Notes: a model not told the origin generated them from the letters alone. Shown: positions 14,835 to 23,161, counted from the stretch's first letter. The stretch: DNA of 33,374 nucleotides from Palsa-892 sp035555855 (GCA_035555855.1 DATMGD010000028.1:1-33374); one strand, 5' to 3'. Numbers and translations are program-made.

Positions 14835-15947
14835 ATGACCACGATCAATCTTCTTCTCCTTCCCGGCGACGGGATCGGCCCCGAAGTCATGGCCGAAACC
14901 AAGCGCGTCATCGAATTCTTCGACAAGCAGGGCGCGGCGAAGTTCAACGTCGAGGAAGACCTTGTCGGCGGCGCGGCTTTCGATGCGCACAAAAAGGCGA
15001 TCTCCGAAGACGCGATGAAGAAGGCGCATGCCGCCGACGCCATTCTGTTAGGTGCGGTCGGCGGCCCGAAATGGGCGAACGTGCCTTACGACGCGCGGCC
15101 GGAAGCGGGGCTGTTGCGGCTCCGCAAGGATTTGCAGCTCTTCGCCAATCTGCGCCCGGCGATCTGTTACCCGGCGCTCGCGGACGACTCTTCGCTCAAG
15201 CGCGAGCTCGTCGAAGGCCTCGACATCGTCATCGTGCGCGAGCTGACCGGCGGTGTTTACTTTGGCGAGCCGAAGACGATCACGGATCTCGGCAACGGCC
15301 AGAAGCGCGCCATCGATACGCAGGTTTACGACACGTACGAAATCGAGCGCATCGCGCGCGTCGCCTTCGATCTTGCACGGAAGCGCGGCAACAAGGTTAC
15401 GTCGTCCGAGAAGAACAACGTCATGAAATCGGGCGTGCTCTGGAAAGAAGTCGTGACGCAGGTGCACGAGCGCGAATTCAAGGACGTGAAACTCGAGCAC
15501 AATCTCGCGGATTCGCTCGGCATGCAGCTTGTGCGCGCGCCGAAGCAGTTCGATGTGATCGTCACCGACAATCTCTTTGGCGACATTCTTTCCGATGTTG
15601 CGGCGATGCTGACGGGCTCGCTCGGCATGCTGCCGTCAGCCTCGCTCGGCGAAGTCGACGTAAAGACCAAAAAGCGCCGCGCGCTTTATGAGCCGGTCCA
15701 TGGCTCGGCGCCGGATATCGCCGGCAAAGGCCTTGCCAATCCGATCGCGATGATCGGCTCGCTCGGCATGATGCTGCGCTATTCCTTCGGCATGACCAAG
15801 GAAGCCGACATGATCGAGAAGGCGATCGCGGCCGCTCTCGATAGGGGCCTGCGCACCGCCGACATCAAGGGCAAGGCGGCATCGAGCGTCGGTACGCGCG
15901 AGATGTCCGACGCCATCCTCGCGGAACTCGAGAAGCTCGCGGCGTAA
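14835..15947 (+). CDS. leuB: 3-isopropylmalate dehydrogenase LeuB
   Basis: LeuB (370 residues) oxidatively decarboxylates 3-isopropylmalate with NAD+ in leucine synthesis. It has the isocitrate/isopropylmalate dehydrogenase signatures: LLLPGDGIGPEVMAE at the start, GAVGGPKW, the substrate arginine block LLRLRKDLQLFANLRPA, VRELTGGVYFGEP, and the metal/NAD site VTDNLFGDILSDVAAMLTGS in shortened form, then EPVHGSAPDIAGKG. The length is standard. It follows leuD by 4 bp, and a Tam-like methyltransferase starts 40 bp after it. Confidence 0.97.
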   Translation: MTTINLLLLPGDGIGPEVMAETKRVIEFFDKQGAAKFNVEEDLVGGAAFDAHKKAISEDAMKKAHAADAILLGAVGGPKWANVPYDARPEAGLLRLRKDLQLFANLRPAICYPALADDSSLKRELVEGLDIVIVRELTGGVYFGEPKTITDLGNGQKRAIDTQVYDTYEIERIARVAFDLARKRGNKVTSSEKNNVMKSGVLWKEVVTQVHEREFKDVKLEHNLADSLGMQLVRAPKQFDVIVTDNLFGDILSDVAAMLTGSLGMLPSASLGEVDVKTKKRRALYEPVHGSAPDIAGKGLANPIAMIGSLGMMLRYSFGMTKEADMIEKAIAAALDRGLRTADIKGKAASSVGTREMSDAILAELEKLAA

Positions 15948-15987
15948 ATGCCGCGCGCTCCGCTCCCGCGCGGCCAGAGGAGGAGCG

Positions 15988-16755
15988 ATGGGTTGGTCGG
16001 CGAAGCAATACACGGCTTTCGAGGACGAGCGGACGCGCCCGGTGCGCGATCTCGTTGCGGCCATTCCGCCGACCGAAGCGCACCGCATGGCCGATGTCGG
16101 CTGCGGGCCGGGTAACTCAACCGAAGTGCTGATCGCGCATTTTCCCGGTGCCGAAATTTCAGGGTTCGATTCTTCCGCCGACATGATCGCGGCGGCAAAG
16201 AAGCGCCTGCCGCAGGTAAAGTTCGACATCGCCGACGTTTTGAGCTGGAGCGATCCCGGGCCGTTCGGCGTCATTCTCGCGAACGCTGTTTTCCAGTGGG
16301 TGCCCGACCACACGCGGCTCTTTCTGCAACTGATCGAGAAGTTGGCACCGGGCGGCAGTCTTGCGGTGCAGATGCCGGACAATCTCGGGGAAACGGCGCA
16401 TCGTCTGATGCGCGATGTCGCCGCGAACGGGCCGTGGGCCGGCAAGCTCGCGCGGGTCGCGGGCGTGCGTACCAAGATCGAGGGGCCGGCCTGGTACTAC
16501 GGTTTGCTCAAGCCGGTATGTGCGCGTGTCGAAGTGTGGCGGACGACCTACTATCACTCGCTCGCCAATGCCGAAGCGATTGTCGAGTGGTTCAAGGGCA
16601 GCGGCCTGCGGCCGTTCCTGGAGCCGCTCAATGAGAACGAGCGAAAAGATTTTCTCGCTGAATATCTCGCGGCGGTGCGCCGCGAGTTTCCGCCGTTTCA
16701 GGACGGCAGCGTGCTGCTGCCGTTTCCACGGCAGTTCATTATCGCGACGCGTTGA
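15988..16755 (+). CDS. tam: trans-aconitate 2-methyltransferase-like protein
   Basis: The 255-residue class I SAM-dependent methyltransferase has its SAM site as ADVGCGPGNSTEVL (motif I), an acidic SGFDSSADMI strand and a post-I segment DIADVLSW. The N-terminal WSAKQYTAFEDERTRPVRDL and later NAVFQWVPDH and QMPDNLGETAHRLMR match Tam, which esterifies trans-aconitate, a damage product of the aconitase reaction. The ATG at 15988 has a strong GGAGGAG ribosome-binding site. It sits 40 bp after leuB and may be read through from it. Tam rather than another small-molecule methyltransferase is likely but not certain. Confidence 0.85.
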   Translation: MGWSAKQYTAFEDERTRPVRDLVAAIPPTEAHRMADVGCGPGNSTEVLIAHFPGAEISGFDSSADMIAAAKKRLPQVKFDIADVLSWSDPGPFGVILANAVFQWVPDHTRLFLQLIEKLAPGGSLAVQMPDNLGETAHRLMRDVAANGPWAGKLARVAGVRTKIEGPAWYYGLLKPVCARVEVWRTTYYHSLANAEAIVEWFKGSGLRPFLEPLNENERKDFLAEYLAAVRREFPPFQDGSVLLPFPRQFIIATR

Positions 16756-16761
16756 GCTGAA

Positions 16762-17076
16762 TTAGAATCCGTAGCCGGGCAGTTCGAACGGATAAGGCAG
16801 CGGATAACGGAATTCGCGGTTATCGGGGCCGGCCGGGCCGTAGGTCGGAAACCGCGACGTCAGCATGTAGTGATAGTCGTGATAGCTCTTCTCGCCCGGG
16901 CGCACGGCGGTGCCGGCGTCGAGGTAGCTCCGGGGCTTGCGCACGGTGATGCTGAAGTGCGAGCGGTTTTCGTAGCGCTTTTTCTTGGCGGGCTTGGCGT
17001 CGGCCGGAACAGTGGTGGCGACGGCAAGACCTGCAACAAGACCTGCGGCAAGAGCGAGCAACGCTTTAAAACGCAT
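16762..17076 (-). CDS. small exported protein, unknown function
   Basis: The 104-residue product has a signal peptide MRFKALLALAAGLVAGLAVA with probable cleavage after ADA at residue 27. The mature part is about 77 residues. It begins with KPAKKKRYENRSHF, has SYHDYHYMLTSRFPTYGPAG and ends in PLPYPFELPGYGF, rich in Tyr, Pro and Phe and free of cysteine. I do not assign a family; it resembles small exported proteins common in Bradyrhizobiaceae-type genomes. It is convergent with tam, with only 6 bp between stops. The SET-domain gene lies upstream on the same strand with a 119-bp gap, so co-transcription is possible. Confidence 0.7.
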   Translation of the reverse strand: MRFKALLALAAGLVAGLAVATTVPADAKPAKKKRYENRSHFSITVRKPRSYLDAGTAVRPGEKSYHDYHYMLTSRFPTYGPAGPDNREFRYPLPYPFELPGYGF

Positions 17077-17195
17077 GAATTCCTCTCAAAGGTGGGGCGA
17101 GGCGCTTTCGGCCATCATACCCTGTACCGGGGACGCGCCACAACGCCGAAAGTTCCTTATGAATGCTGGTCTTCTTGCAGGCCTCTTTTGCAGGG

Positions 17196-17705
17196 TCAGC
17201 GGCCGGTCTTCCTCTTGGTCTTGGTTTTGGACTTGTTCTTTGCTTTGCGCCCGGCGAGGCGCGCCGCCCGGCGTTTGGCCTGCAGGCGGCGTTCGCGCGC
17301 GTGCTTGGCCTTGCGGCGGCGGCAGCGGGAGCATTTGCAGTTATTCTTGCCGATGACGTTCTTCAGGTAATCCTGGCCGTAGTCGTAGACGATCTCCTCG
17401 CCCGGCTTGATGTTGCGCTTGGCGTTGATGAAGATCTGGTGCCCGCGGATAATCGGCTCCGCATTGGGATTGCACGAATGATTGGCGTAGCGGGCGACGT
17501 TCTTCCGCGACTTGCCGTCGATCGTCCAGCGGCTGTTGATTTCGAACAGGTAGCGGTTGCCGCGGTTGCCGGAGCGCTCGGCCTCGTCGTCGGTGAGGCG
17601 CGGGCCGCGATATTCGGCGATGCGGGTGCGTTTCTTGATGAGGCGGGTGGCGAACAGGCCAAGGCCAGTGCGCGAGCGGCCGATACGGAAAGGTTTGCGG
17701 GACAC
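17196..17705 (-). CDS. SET-domain protein methyltransferase with post-SET cysteines and a basic tail
   Basis: From the GTG at 17705 the protein has 169 residues. The start segment SRKPFRIGRSRTGLGLFAT and IAEYRGP open the SET fold. RYANHSCNPNAE (NHSC at residues 75-78) and GEEIVYDYGQDY are the catalytic and SAM-binding motifs. A post-SET CKCSRC (C123, C125, C128) follows, a zinc site in eukaryotic-type enzymes. Residues 129-169 are a Lys/Arg-rich tail with about 24 basic residues of 41. The family methylates lysine in proteins. The start is uncertain: the only other in-frame start is a TTG at 17885 with no ribosome-binding site, and none is clear at 17705 either. The target is unknown. Confidence 0.8.
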   Translation of the reverse strand: MSRKPFRIGRSRTGLGLFATRLIKKRTRIAEYRGPRLTDDEAERSGNRGNRYLFEINSRWTIDGKSRKNVARYANHSCNPNAEPIIRGHQIFINAKRNIKPGEEIVYDYGQDYLKNVIGKNNCKCSRCRRRKAKHARERRLQAKRRAARLAGRKAKNKSKTKTKRKTGR

Positions 17706-17908
17706 TTTGACGGTTTCGATCGAGGGATTTTGCGAGATCGCGTTGGTTGACGGGCCTAGCGGATAAAGAACCGCTTTGGGCGGGTCAATCCTCGCGGTGG
17801 ACGGCGGATTGGCGGATTTACGGGACTTGCCGCCTGGCGTTGCGGGGAAGGCCTTTCTCGCGTAGGAAACCGCACAAATCCCCAATCATGCCGCGCCGCC
17901 GCGGCCGC

Positions 17909-17936
17909 AGAGACTGTGTCAGAAGAGACTGTGTCA
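17909..17936 (+). repeat. 15-bp tandem duplication just before asd
   Basis: AGAGACTGTGTCA is present at 17909-17921 and again at 17924-17936, a tandem duplication of a 15-bp unit. The second copy ends in the A of the asd ATG. The region lacks a Shine-Dalgarno sequence. An upstream in-frame ATG at 17888 would give 16 extra residues that include the duplicated codons. Confidence 0.85.
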
Positions 17937-18973
17937 TGGGTTACAAGGTCGCAATCGTTGGAGCCACCGGCAATGTCGGCCGGGAGATGCTCGATATCCT
18001 CGCCGAGCGCCGCTTTCCGGCTGACGAGGTGGTGCCGCTCGCCTCGCGTCGCTCGCAGGGCGTCGAGGTTTCCTATGGCGACCGCACGCTGAAAGTGAAG
18101 GCGCTCGAGCACTACGATTTCTCCGACACGGACATTTGCCTCATGTCGGCGGGCGGTTCGGTCTCGAAGGAGTGGTCGCCGAAGATCGCGGCGCAAGGCT
18201 GCATCGTGATCGATAACTCGTCCGCCTGGCGCTACGACCCGGACGTGCCGCTCGTCGTGCCGGAAGTGAACGCCGACGCGGTCGCGAGCTACGGCAAGAA
18301 GAACATCATCGCCAACCCGAACTGCTCGACGGCGCAGCTTGTCGTCGCGCTGAAGCCGCTGCACGACCTCGCCGCGATCAAGCGTGTTGTCGTCGCGACC
18401 TATCAGTCGGTGTCGGGCGCGGGCAAGGATGCGATGGACGAATTGTTCTCGCAGACGCGCGCAGTCTATGGCGCGGGCAGCTCGCAAGAGCCGAAGAAGT
18501 TCACCAAGCGCATCGCTTTCAACGTCATTCCACATATCGACGTCTTCATGGACGACGGCTCGACCAAGGAAGAATGGAAGATGGTCGAGGAGACCAAGAA
18601 GATTCTCGACCCGAAGATCGACCTGATCGCGACCTGCGCGCGCGTGCCGGTGTTCATTGCCCACTCGGAAGCGGTGCATGTTGAGTTCGAGAAGCCGATC
18701 ACTGTCGATGAGGCGCGCGAAGCGCTGCGCAGCGCGCCGGGCATCCTCGTCGTCGACAAGCGCGAGAACGGCGGCTACATCACGCCGTTCGAGGCGGCGG
18801 GCGAGGACGCAACCTACATTTCGCGCATCCGCGTCGATCCCACGGTCAAGAACGGTCTCGCGTTCTGGTGCGTCTCCGACAACTTGCGCAAGGGCGCTGC
18901 CCTTAACGCGATCCAGATTGCGGAGGTGTTGGTGAACCGCAAGCTGATCAAGCCGAAGAAGAAGGCGGCCTGA
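17936..18973 (+). CDS. asd: aspartate-semialdehyde dehydrogenase
   Basis: Asd (345 residues) reduces aspartyl phosphate to aspartate semialdehyde with NADPH, the branch point for lysine/DAP, threonine and methionine. The NADP site VAIVGATGNVGREMLDIL begins at residue 4, followed by LASRRSQG, NSSAWR, and the catalytic cysteine in ANPNCSTAQ near residue 130. NVIPHIDVFM, RVPVFIAHSE (catalytic His) and a C-terminal VSDNLRKGAALNAIQIAE follow. Homologues begin MGYKVAIVGATGN, so I start at 17936; an ATG at 17888 is an alternative. A terminator at 18996 ends the gene. Confidence 0.96.
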   Translation: MGYKVAIVGATGNVGREMLDILAERRFPADEVVPLASRRSQGVEVSYGDRTLKVKALEHYDFSDTDICLMSAGGSVSKEWSPKIAAQGCIVIDNSSAWRYDPDVPLVVPEVNADAVASYGKKNIIANPNCSTAQLVVALKPLHDLAAIKRVVVATYQSVSGAGKDAMDELFSQTRAVYGAGSSQEPKKFTKRIAFNVIPHIDVFMDDGSTKEEWKMVEETKKILDPKIDLIATCARVPVFIAHSEAVHVEFEKPITVDEAREALRSAPGILVVDKRENGGYITPFEAAGEDATYISRIRVDPTVKNGLAFWCVSDNLRKGAALNAIQIAEVLVNRKLIKPKKKAA

Positions 18974-18995
18974 GCCCGACAAATAACCGCTAACC

Positions 18996-19026
18996 AATGG
19001 CCGGGAATTTCCCGGCCATTTTGTTT
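18996..19026 (+). terminator. rho-independent terminator after asd
   Basis: AATGGCCGGGA / TCCCGGCCATT forms a perfect 11-bp stem with an ATT loop (18996-19020), followed by TTTTGTTTT. It ends the asd transcript 22 bp after the stop codon. Confidence 0.9.
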
Positions 19027-19102
19027 TCGAGCGTATCCATGCTTGGCATGCTGCGGATGCGAAGTTAGTTTACGGCCGTCATTCAAGGGGGTTTTGGCCG
19101 AC

Positions 19103-19981
19103 ATGCAGCAGACCATCCGCCCGCGCCGCAGCGCGCTCTACATGCCGGGCTCGAATGCCCGCGCGCTCGAAAAAGCGCGCACGCTGCCGGCCGATGTCAT
19201 CATCATCGACCTCGAAGACGCGGTGGCGCCCGAAGCGAAGCCCACCGCGCGCCAACAGGCTTGTGCCGCGATCAAGGCAAAAGGTTTCGGCTCCCGCGAA
19301 GTGGTGTTGCGGGTGAACGGGCTCGACACGCCGTGGGCGGCGGACGATCTTTCGGCGGCGATCGTGGCGGGGCCGGACGCGGTGCTCATTCCGAAGGTCG
19401 CTTCGCCCGAACAGTTGCAGGCGGTCGGCAACAAGATCAGCCGCGCGCCCCGCGCGCTGGCGGTATGGGCTATGATCGAGACGGCGCAAGCGATTTTGAA
19501 TATCGCCGCCGTTGCGGCTTCCGCGAAAGACGCCAGCACGCGGCTGACGACGCTGGTGCTTGGCACCAACGACATCGCGAAAGAAACTCGCGCGCGTTTC
19601 GTGCCGGGCCGCTTACCGTGGCTCACGGCGCTATCGCAGGTTATTCTCGCGGGCCGCGCACAAGGGCTCGACGTGCTCGACGGCGTATTCAACGACATCA
19701 AGGATATCGAGGGCTTCAAGCGTGAGTGCGAGGACGGCCGCGATCTCGGTTTCGACGGCAAGACGCTCGTTCATCCGACCCAAGTCGAGCCGTGCAACGG
19801 CATCTTCTCGCCCTCGGACGAAGAAGTTGCCGCCGCGCAGCGGATTGTCGACGCCTTCGCGCTTCCGGAGAACAAGGGTAAGGGCGTCATCTCGCTCGAT
19901 GGTCGTATGGTCGAAATCATGCATGCGGATATCGCGGCGCGCACTGTCGCGCTCTCGAAGGCCATCAGGGCGAAGGCTTGA
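19103..19981 (+). CDS. HpcH/HpaI (CitE-like) CoA-ester lyase
   Basis: The 292-residue protein belongs to the citrate-lyase-beta / malyl-CoA lyase TIM-barrel family. Signatures are RRSALYMPGSNARALEKA, IIIDLEDAVAPEAK, VVLRVNGLDTPW, AVLIPKVASPEQL and WAMIETAQAILN, then DGKTLVHPTQVEPCNGIFSPS. The Glu/Asp metal ligands lie in DLEDAV and the later MIETA. Family members cleave or hydrolyse malyl-CoA, beta-methylmalyl-CoA or citramalyl-CoA. Its 292 residues are closer to the shorter malyl-CoA-thioesterase-type paralogues than to the ~318-residue malyl-CoA lyase, as I recall them, so the exact reaction is open. A MaoC hydratase follows after 3 bp, which points to the mesaconyl-CoA / methylmalyl-CoA segment. 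An AAGGGGG site lies 12 nt upstream of the ATG. Confidence 0.85.
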   Translation: MQQTIRPRRSALYMPGSNARALEKARTLPADVIIIDLEDAVAPEAKPTARQQACAAIKAKGFGSREVVLRVNGLDTPWAADDLSAAIVAGPDAVLIPKVASPEQLQAVGNKISRAPRALAVWAMIETAQAILNIAAVAASAKDASTRLTTLVLGTNDIAKETRARFVPGRLPWLTALSQVILAGRAQGLDVLDGVFNDIKDIEGFKRECEDGRDLGFDGKTLVHPTQVEPCNGIFSPSDEEVAAAQRIVDAFALPENKGKGVISLDGRMVEIMHADIAARTVALSKAIRAKA

Positions 19982-19984
19982 TTC

Positions 19985-21028
19985 ATGAGCGGTAGCGACA
20001 ACTTCTTCGAGGATTTCAAGCTCGGCCAAGTCATTCGTCACGCGACGCCGCGCACTGTGACGACTGGCGATGTCGCCCTTTACACGGGCCTGTTCGGCCC
20101 GCGCTTCGCGGTGCAGTCGGCCGATACATTCGCGAAGAAGATTGGTTATCCGCGCGCCCCGATCGACGATCTCCTGGTGTTCCATATCGTGTTCGGAAAA
20201 ACGGTGCCGGACATTTCGTTGAATGCAGTTGCAAATCTCGGTTATGCCGATTGCCGCTTTCTTGCGCCGGTTTATCCGGGGGATACGCTCTCCGCGACTT
20301 CGGAAGTTATCGGTCTTCGCGAAAACTCCAACAAGCAATCGGGCGTCGTTTATGTGCGCTCGAAGGGCTTCAATCAAAAAGGCAAAGCCGTTCTCGATTA
20401 CGTGCGCTGGGTGATGGTGCGAAAGCGCGACGCGGCTTCACCCGCGCCTGCCGCGAAAGTGCCGGAGCTGCCTGCGCATGTCGATGTGAAGGCACTTGGT
20501 GCCGCCGTGCCGAAACTGAAGCCCAAAGGTTACGACTATGTGCTCGCCGGCAGCGCGCGACGGTTTAAGGATTACAAGGCGGGCGAGAAGATCGATCATC
20601 GCGTCGGCATGACGGTGGAGGAGGCCGAGCACCAGATCGCGACGCGGCTTTATCAGAACACGGCGCGGGTGCATTTCGACCAGTTCCACGGCGCGCAGGA
20701 TCGGTTCGGCCGCAGGCTTATTTACGGCGGGCATGTGATCTCGCTGGCGCGCGCGCTCTCATTCAACGGGTTCGAGAACGCCTTTCACATCGCGGCGATC
20801 AATGGCGGTCGTCACGTCGCGCCGCTATTCGCGGGCCTTACGGTGTTCGCCTGGACAGAAGTGCTGGAGTGCCGGGAAATTCCGAAGCGCAAGGATATAG
20901 GTGCGCTGCGGTTACGCACGGTCGCGACGAAGGACAAGCCGTGCGCGGATTTTCCGTTCAAGAACGGCACGGATTACGATCCGGCCGTCATTCTCGATCT
21001 CGATTATTGGACGATTATCGCGCGTTAG
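19985..21028 (+). CDS. MaoC-family dehydratase (mesaconyl-CoA hydratase-like)
   Basis: The 347-residue protein is a double MaoC (hot-dog) hydratase. The first half has FEDFKLGQVIRHATPRTVT and a LLVFHIVFGKTVPDISLNAV segment; the second half has VHFDQFHGAQDRFGRRLIYGGHVIS (written in part) and LRLRTVATKD. The length and two-domain form match mesaconyl-CoA (beta-methylmalyl-CoA) hydratase of the ethylmalonyl-CoA pathway, which interconverts mesaconyl-C1-CoA and beta-methylmalyl-CoA. Other pathway markers (Ccr, Ecm, Mcd) are not in the window, so a role in methylaspartate or itaconate-type metabolism cannot be excluded. It starts 3 bp after the CitE-like gene and is presumably translated with it. 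The stop is 14 bp from the convergent esterase stop. Confidence 0.82.
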   Translation: MSGSDNFFEDFKLGQVIRHATPRTVTTGDVALYTGLFGPRFAVQSADTFAKKIGYPRAPIDDLLVFHIVFGKTVPDISLNAVANLGYADCRFLAPVYPGDTLSATSEVIGLRENSNKQSGVVYVRSKGFNQKGKAVLDYVRWVMVRKRDAASPAPAAKVPELPAHVDVKALGAAVPKLKPKGYDYVLAGSARRFKDYKAGEKIDHRVGMTVEEAEHQIATRLYQNTARVHFDQFHGAQDRFGRRLIYGGHVISLARALSFNGFENAFHIAAINGGRHVAPLFAGLTVFAWTEVLECREIPKRKDIGALRLRTVATKDKPCADFPFKNGTDYDPAVILDLDYWTIIAR

Positions 21029-21042
21029 CCCGTCGCGTTTTC

Positions 21043-22053
21043 TTAACGCGAGCCGCTGCGCACTTCGCGTGAAAACGCGTTCGCCGTCGCAGCGGGAGCG
21101 GGGATGCTCGAGGTCAGCGAGAGATCGTAGTGCTTGAAGAAAGCCCAGACTTCTTCCGCCGCATCGATGTCGTGATTGCGCAGGCCGAGCATCTGCAGGC
21201 CCATCGGTGTCACGCGACCCGTGCCAATCGACGGCGACTGGTGACCGCCGCCATTGACGCGAAACAGCACGACCGCCGATTGCTCGCGGCAGTTCGTCCA
21301 ATAGACCATCGTGACCGAAGTGCCGCCGAAAGAGCTGCGCGACGGCACCGGCGCTTCCGCCGGCTTGTCGCAGCCGTTGAGCTTTGCGAATAGTTTTGCC
21401 GTCTGTGTTACCGGCAGAAGCGACATCGAACCGCCTAAGCCATTGCCGTAGAACGGCACGATCATGTCGGCGGTGCCGTTGATCATCAGAACCGGGATCG
21501 GGCGCGAGGGCTTGCAGCTTCCGGTGTAATAGCTCGGCACCGTTGCGCTTAACGTCGCGAAGGCCGCGAACAGCTCGGGTCGCTCGCAGGCCATGCGATA
21601 GACCATGTAGCCGCCGTTCGAGATGCCCATCAGATAAACGCGCGATGGATCGGCGAGGCGCTTCTCGGCCAGCGTCCGGACGAGCTTTGCGAGAAATTCG
21701 ACGTCGTCGGAAGGCGGCGACCAGAAGGTCATGCGAAGCTGCGGCGCGCGGCCATCCTTCCAGGCGTTGCCGAGGCCATGGGGATAGATGACAGTAAAGC
21801 CTTCGCGGTCGGCGACCTGATTGAGGCCGAGATACGAATTCATGCCCTCTTCGGATTGCAGCATGCCGTGGAGCGCGATCACGACCGGGCCGGGATAATC
21901 GGGCTGCCAGCTTGGCGGTTTGTGCACGAGATACTGGCGGCTCTGGCCGCCGCTGATGAGGGTGTGCAGCTCGTCGGCGCGTGCGGCGAGCGTCGAGAAC
22001 AGAATCAGGAGAGCGATCGGAAAGAGCCGGAGAAATGTCGTGCCTTGCCGCAT
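21043..22053 (-). CDS. exported PHB-depolymerase-type esterase (LpqC-like alpha/beta hydrolase)
   Basis: The 336-residue protein has a signal peptide ending in ARA|DE at about residue 26. It is an alpha/beta hydrolase of the esterase PHB-depolymerase group. The catalytic triad can be read: serine 145 in MGISNGGYM, aspartate in MINGTADMIVPF, and histidine in VNGGGHQSPS. VVIALHGML supplies the oxyanion segment. Family substrates are short-chain polyhydroxyalkanoates, feruloyl or acetyl esters, so the true substrate is not known from sequence. The stretch between its start and the LysR stop (22054-22246) contains no gene and small inverted repeats only. Confidence 0.85.
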   Translation of the reverse strand: MRQGTTFLRLFPIALLILFSTLAARADELHTLISGGQSRQYLVHKPPSWQPDYPGPVVIALHGMLQSEEGMNSYLGLNQVADREGFTVIYPHGLGNAWKDGRAPQLRMTFWSPPSDDVEFLAKLVRTLAEKRLADPSRVYLMGISNGGYMVYRMACERPELFAAFATLSATVPSYYTGSCKPSRPIPVLMINGTADMIVPFYGNGLGGSMSLLPVTQTAKLFAKLNGCDKPAEAPVPSRSSFGGTSVTMVYWTNCREQSAVVLFRVNGGGHQSPSIGTGRVTPMGLQMLGLRNHDIDAAEEVWAFFKHYDLSLTSSIPAPAATANAFSREVRSGSR

Positions 22054-22246
22054 GCCGCTTCGTCTCGATGGTTACGCTGCCCGGTTTTTAACGGGCCAAA
22101 TCCGCCGGTTTTAAGAACCGCGGATCGGCAAGGCGCCGCCGGACAAAAGCTCCCCGTCGCCCATTAGTTCGGTGATTCGTTAATAGAAAATAAACCCTGA
22201 TAATCCGGGCCCGAATTGCGGCGGCAACATGCCGTTACCAGCGGCG

Positions 22247-23134
22247 TCAGGTTGTCGCGCGCAGGTGATCGACCAATTGCCGCACATAGGGTGGCAGCTT
22301 TTGCAGATCGCGCACGCAGATCTTGAGATCGCGCGTGGCCCAACCGTCGCTGAGCTCGATGATCTTGATCGCCATCGAGGTGGTAGCGCGGCGTGCCGTC
22401 GTTTCCGGCACGACACCGATGCCGACATTGCATTCGACGAGGCGGCAGACGGCATCGAAGCTCCTGAGCTGGACGCGAAGTTTGAGGGGCTTGCCGGCCT
22501 GCGAGGCCTTGCCGGTCAGGAAGCGCTGCAAGGCGCTCGCGCGATCGAGGCCGACAAAATCCTGATCGAGGGTTTGGCTGAATGCGATCGTGTTCTGCGC
22601 CGCGAGCGGGTGGCCTTTTGCCACCACCAGCACGAAGCGGTCGTTATGGAACGGGAATGTTTGCAGCGTGCCGGTTTCGACAGTGCCGGCGACAATGCCG
22701 ATATCGGCACCGCCTTCGGCGATCAGCCCTACGATCTCGTCGGAAAGCCGCTCTTCAAGATCGACGTTGACGTTCGGATGGCCCGCCAGGAACGAGCTCA
22801 AGGCTTCCGGCAGAAACTCGGTCATCGCATTGGTGTTGGAGAGAAAGTGAATTTGTCCGGCTGCACCGCCGGCATAGGCACCGAGATCCTCGCGCAGGCG
22901 CTCGGCCTGGGCGAGCATGATGCGGGCGTGCTGGAGCAGCGTGCGGCCGGCGGGCGTCGGCACGACACCCTGGCGCTTGCGGATCAGGAGGGCCGCGCCG
23001 ACCGCTTCTTCCATGTTGCGAATACGGGTGCTGGCGGCAGCGAGCGCCAGATGCGCGCGCTCGGCACCGTGGGTGATGCTGCCCGCCTCCACCACATCGC
23101 GAAACAGCGAGAGATCGGTCAAATCGAAACGCAT
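22247..23134 (-). CDS. LysR-family transcriptional regulator
   Basis: The 295-residue protein has the LysR layout: an N-terminal winged helix-turn-helix (LSLFRDVVEAGSITHGAERAH, residues 8-28, then AAASTRIRNMEEAVGAALL and PTPAGRTLLQHA) and a substrate-binding domain with GGADIGIVAGTVE and FVLVVAKGHPLAAQ and a late VECNVGIGVVPE. The effector is not known. It is transcribed divergently from sdhC with a 208-bp region that carries a T-N11-A-type dyad 9-27 bp from its start codon and a tandem repeat nearer sdh. Such a position suggests autoregulation and possibly control of the sdh operon. Confidence 0.92.
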   Translation of the reverse strand: MRFDLTDLSLFRDVVEAGSITHGAERAHLALAAASTRIRNMEEAVGAALLIRKRQGVVPTPAGRTLLQHARIMLAQAERLREDLGAYAGGAAGQIHFLSNTNAMTEFLPEALSSFLAGHPNVNVDLEERLSDEIVGLIAEGGADIGIVAGTVETGTLQTFPFHNDRFVLVVAKGHPLAAQNTIAFSQTLDQDFVGLDRASALQRFLTGKASQAGKPLKLRVQLRSFDAVCRLVECNVGIGVVPETTARRATTSMAIKIIELSDGWATRDLKICVRDLQKLPPYVRQLVDHLRATT

Positions 23135-23142
23135 ACGCTTAG

Positions 23143-23161
23143 CCTTCGTTTCTGGCGAAGG
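23143..23161. promoter_or_regulatory. candidate LysR-type operator
   Basis: CCTTCG (23143-23148) and CGAAGG (23156-23161) form a perfect 6-bp dyad around 7 bp. Within it T46-N11-A58 (positions 23146 and 23158) matches the T-N11-A LysR consensus. It is also inside a longer TAGCCTTC / GAAGGCTA pairing (23140-23147 with 23161-23168). The site is 9 bp upstream of the lysR start codon. Confidence 0.5.

Noticed and set aside
17196..17885. Longer form of the SET gene starting at a TTG at 17885
   Set aside because: The extra 60 residues have no SET-family resemblance and there is no ribosome-binding site; GTG at 17705 fits the domain start.
17756..18997. Minus-strand frame of about 410 codons across asd
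   Set aside because: It is the reverse of asd; the sequence is Arg/His-rich and without motifs.
21033..21051. Hairpin between the MaoC and esterase stop codons as a terminator
   Set aside because: It has only a 7-bp stem and no T-tract on either strand.
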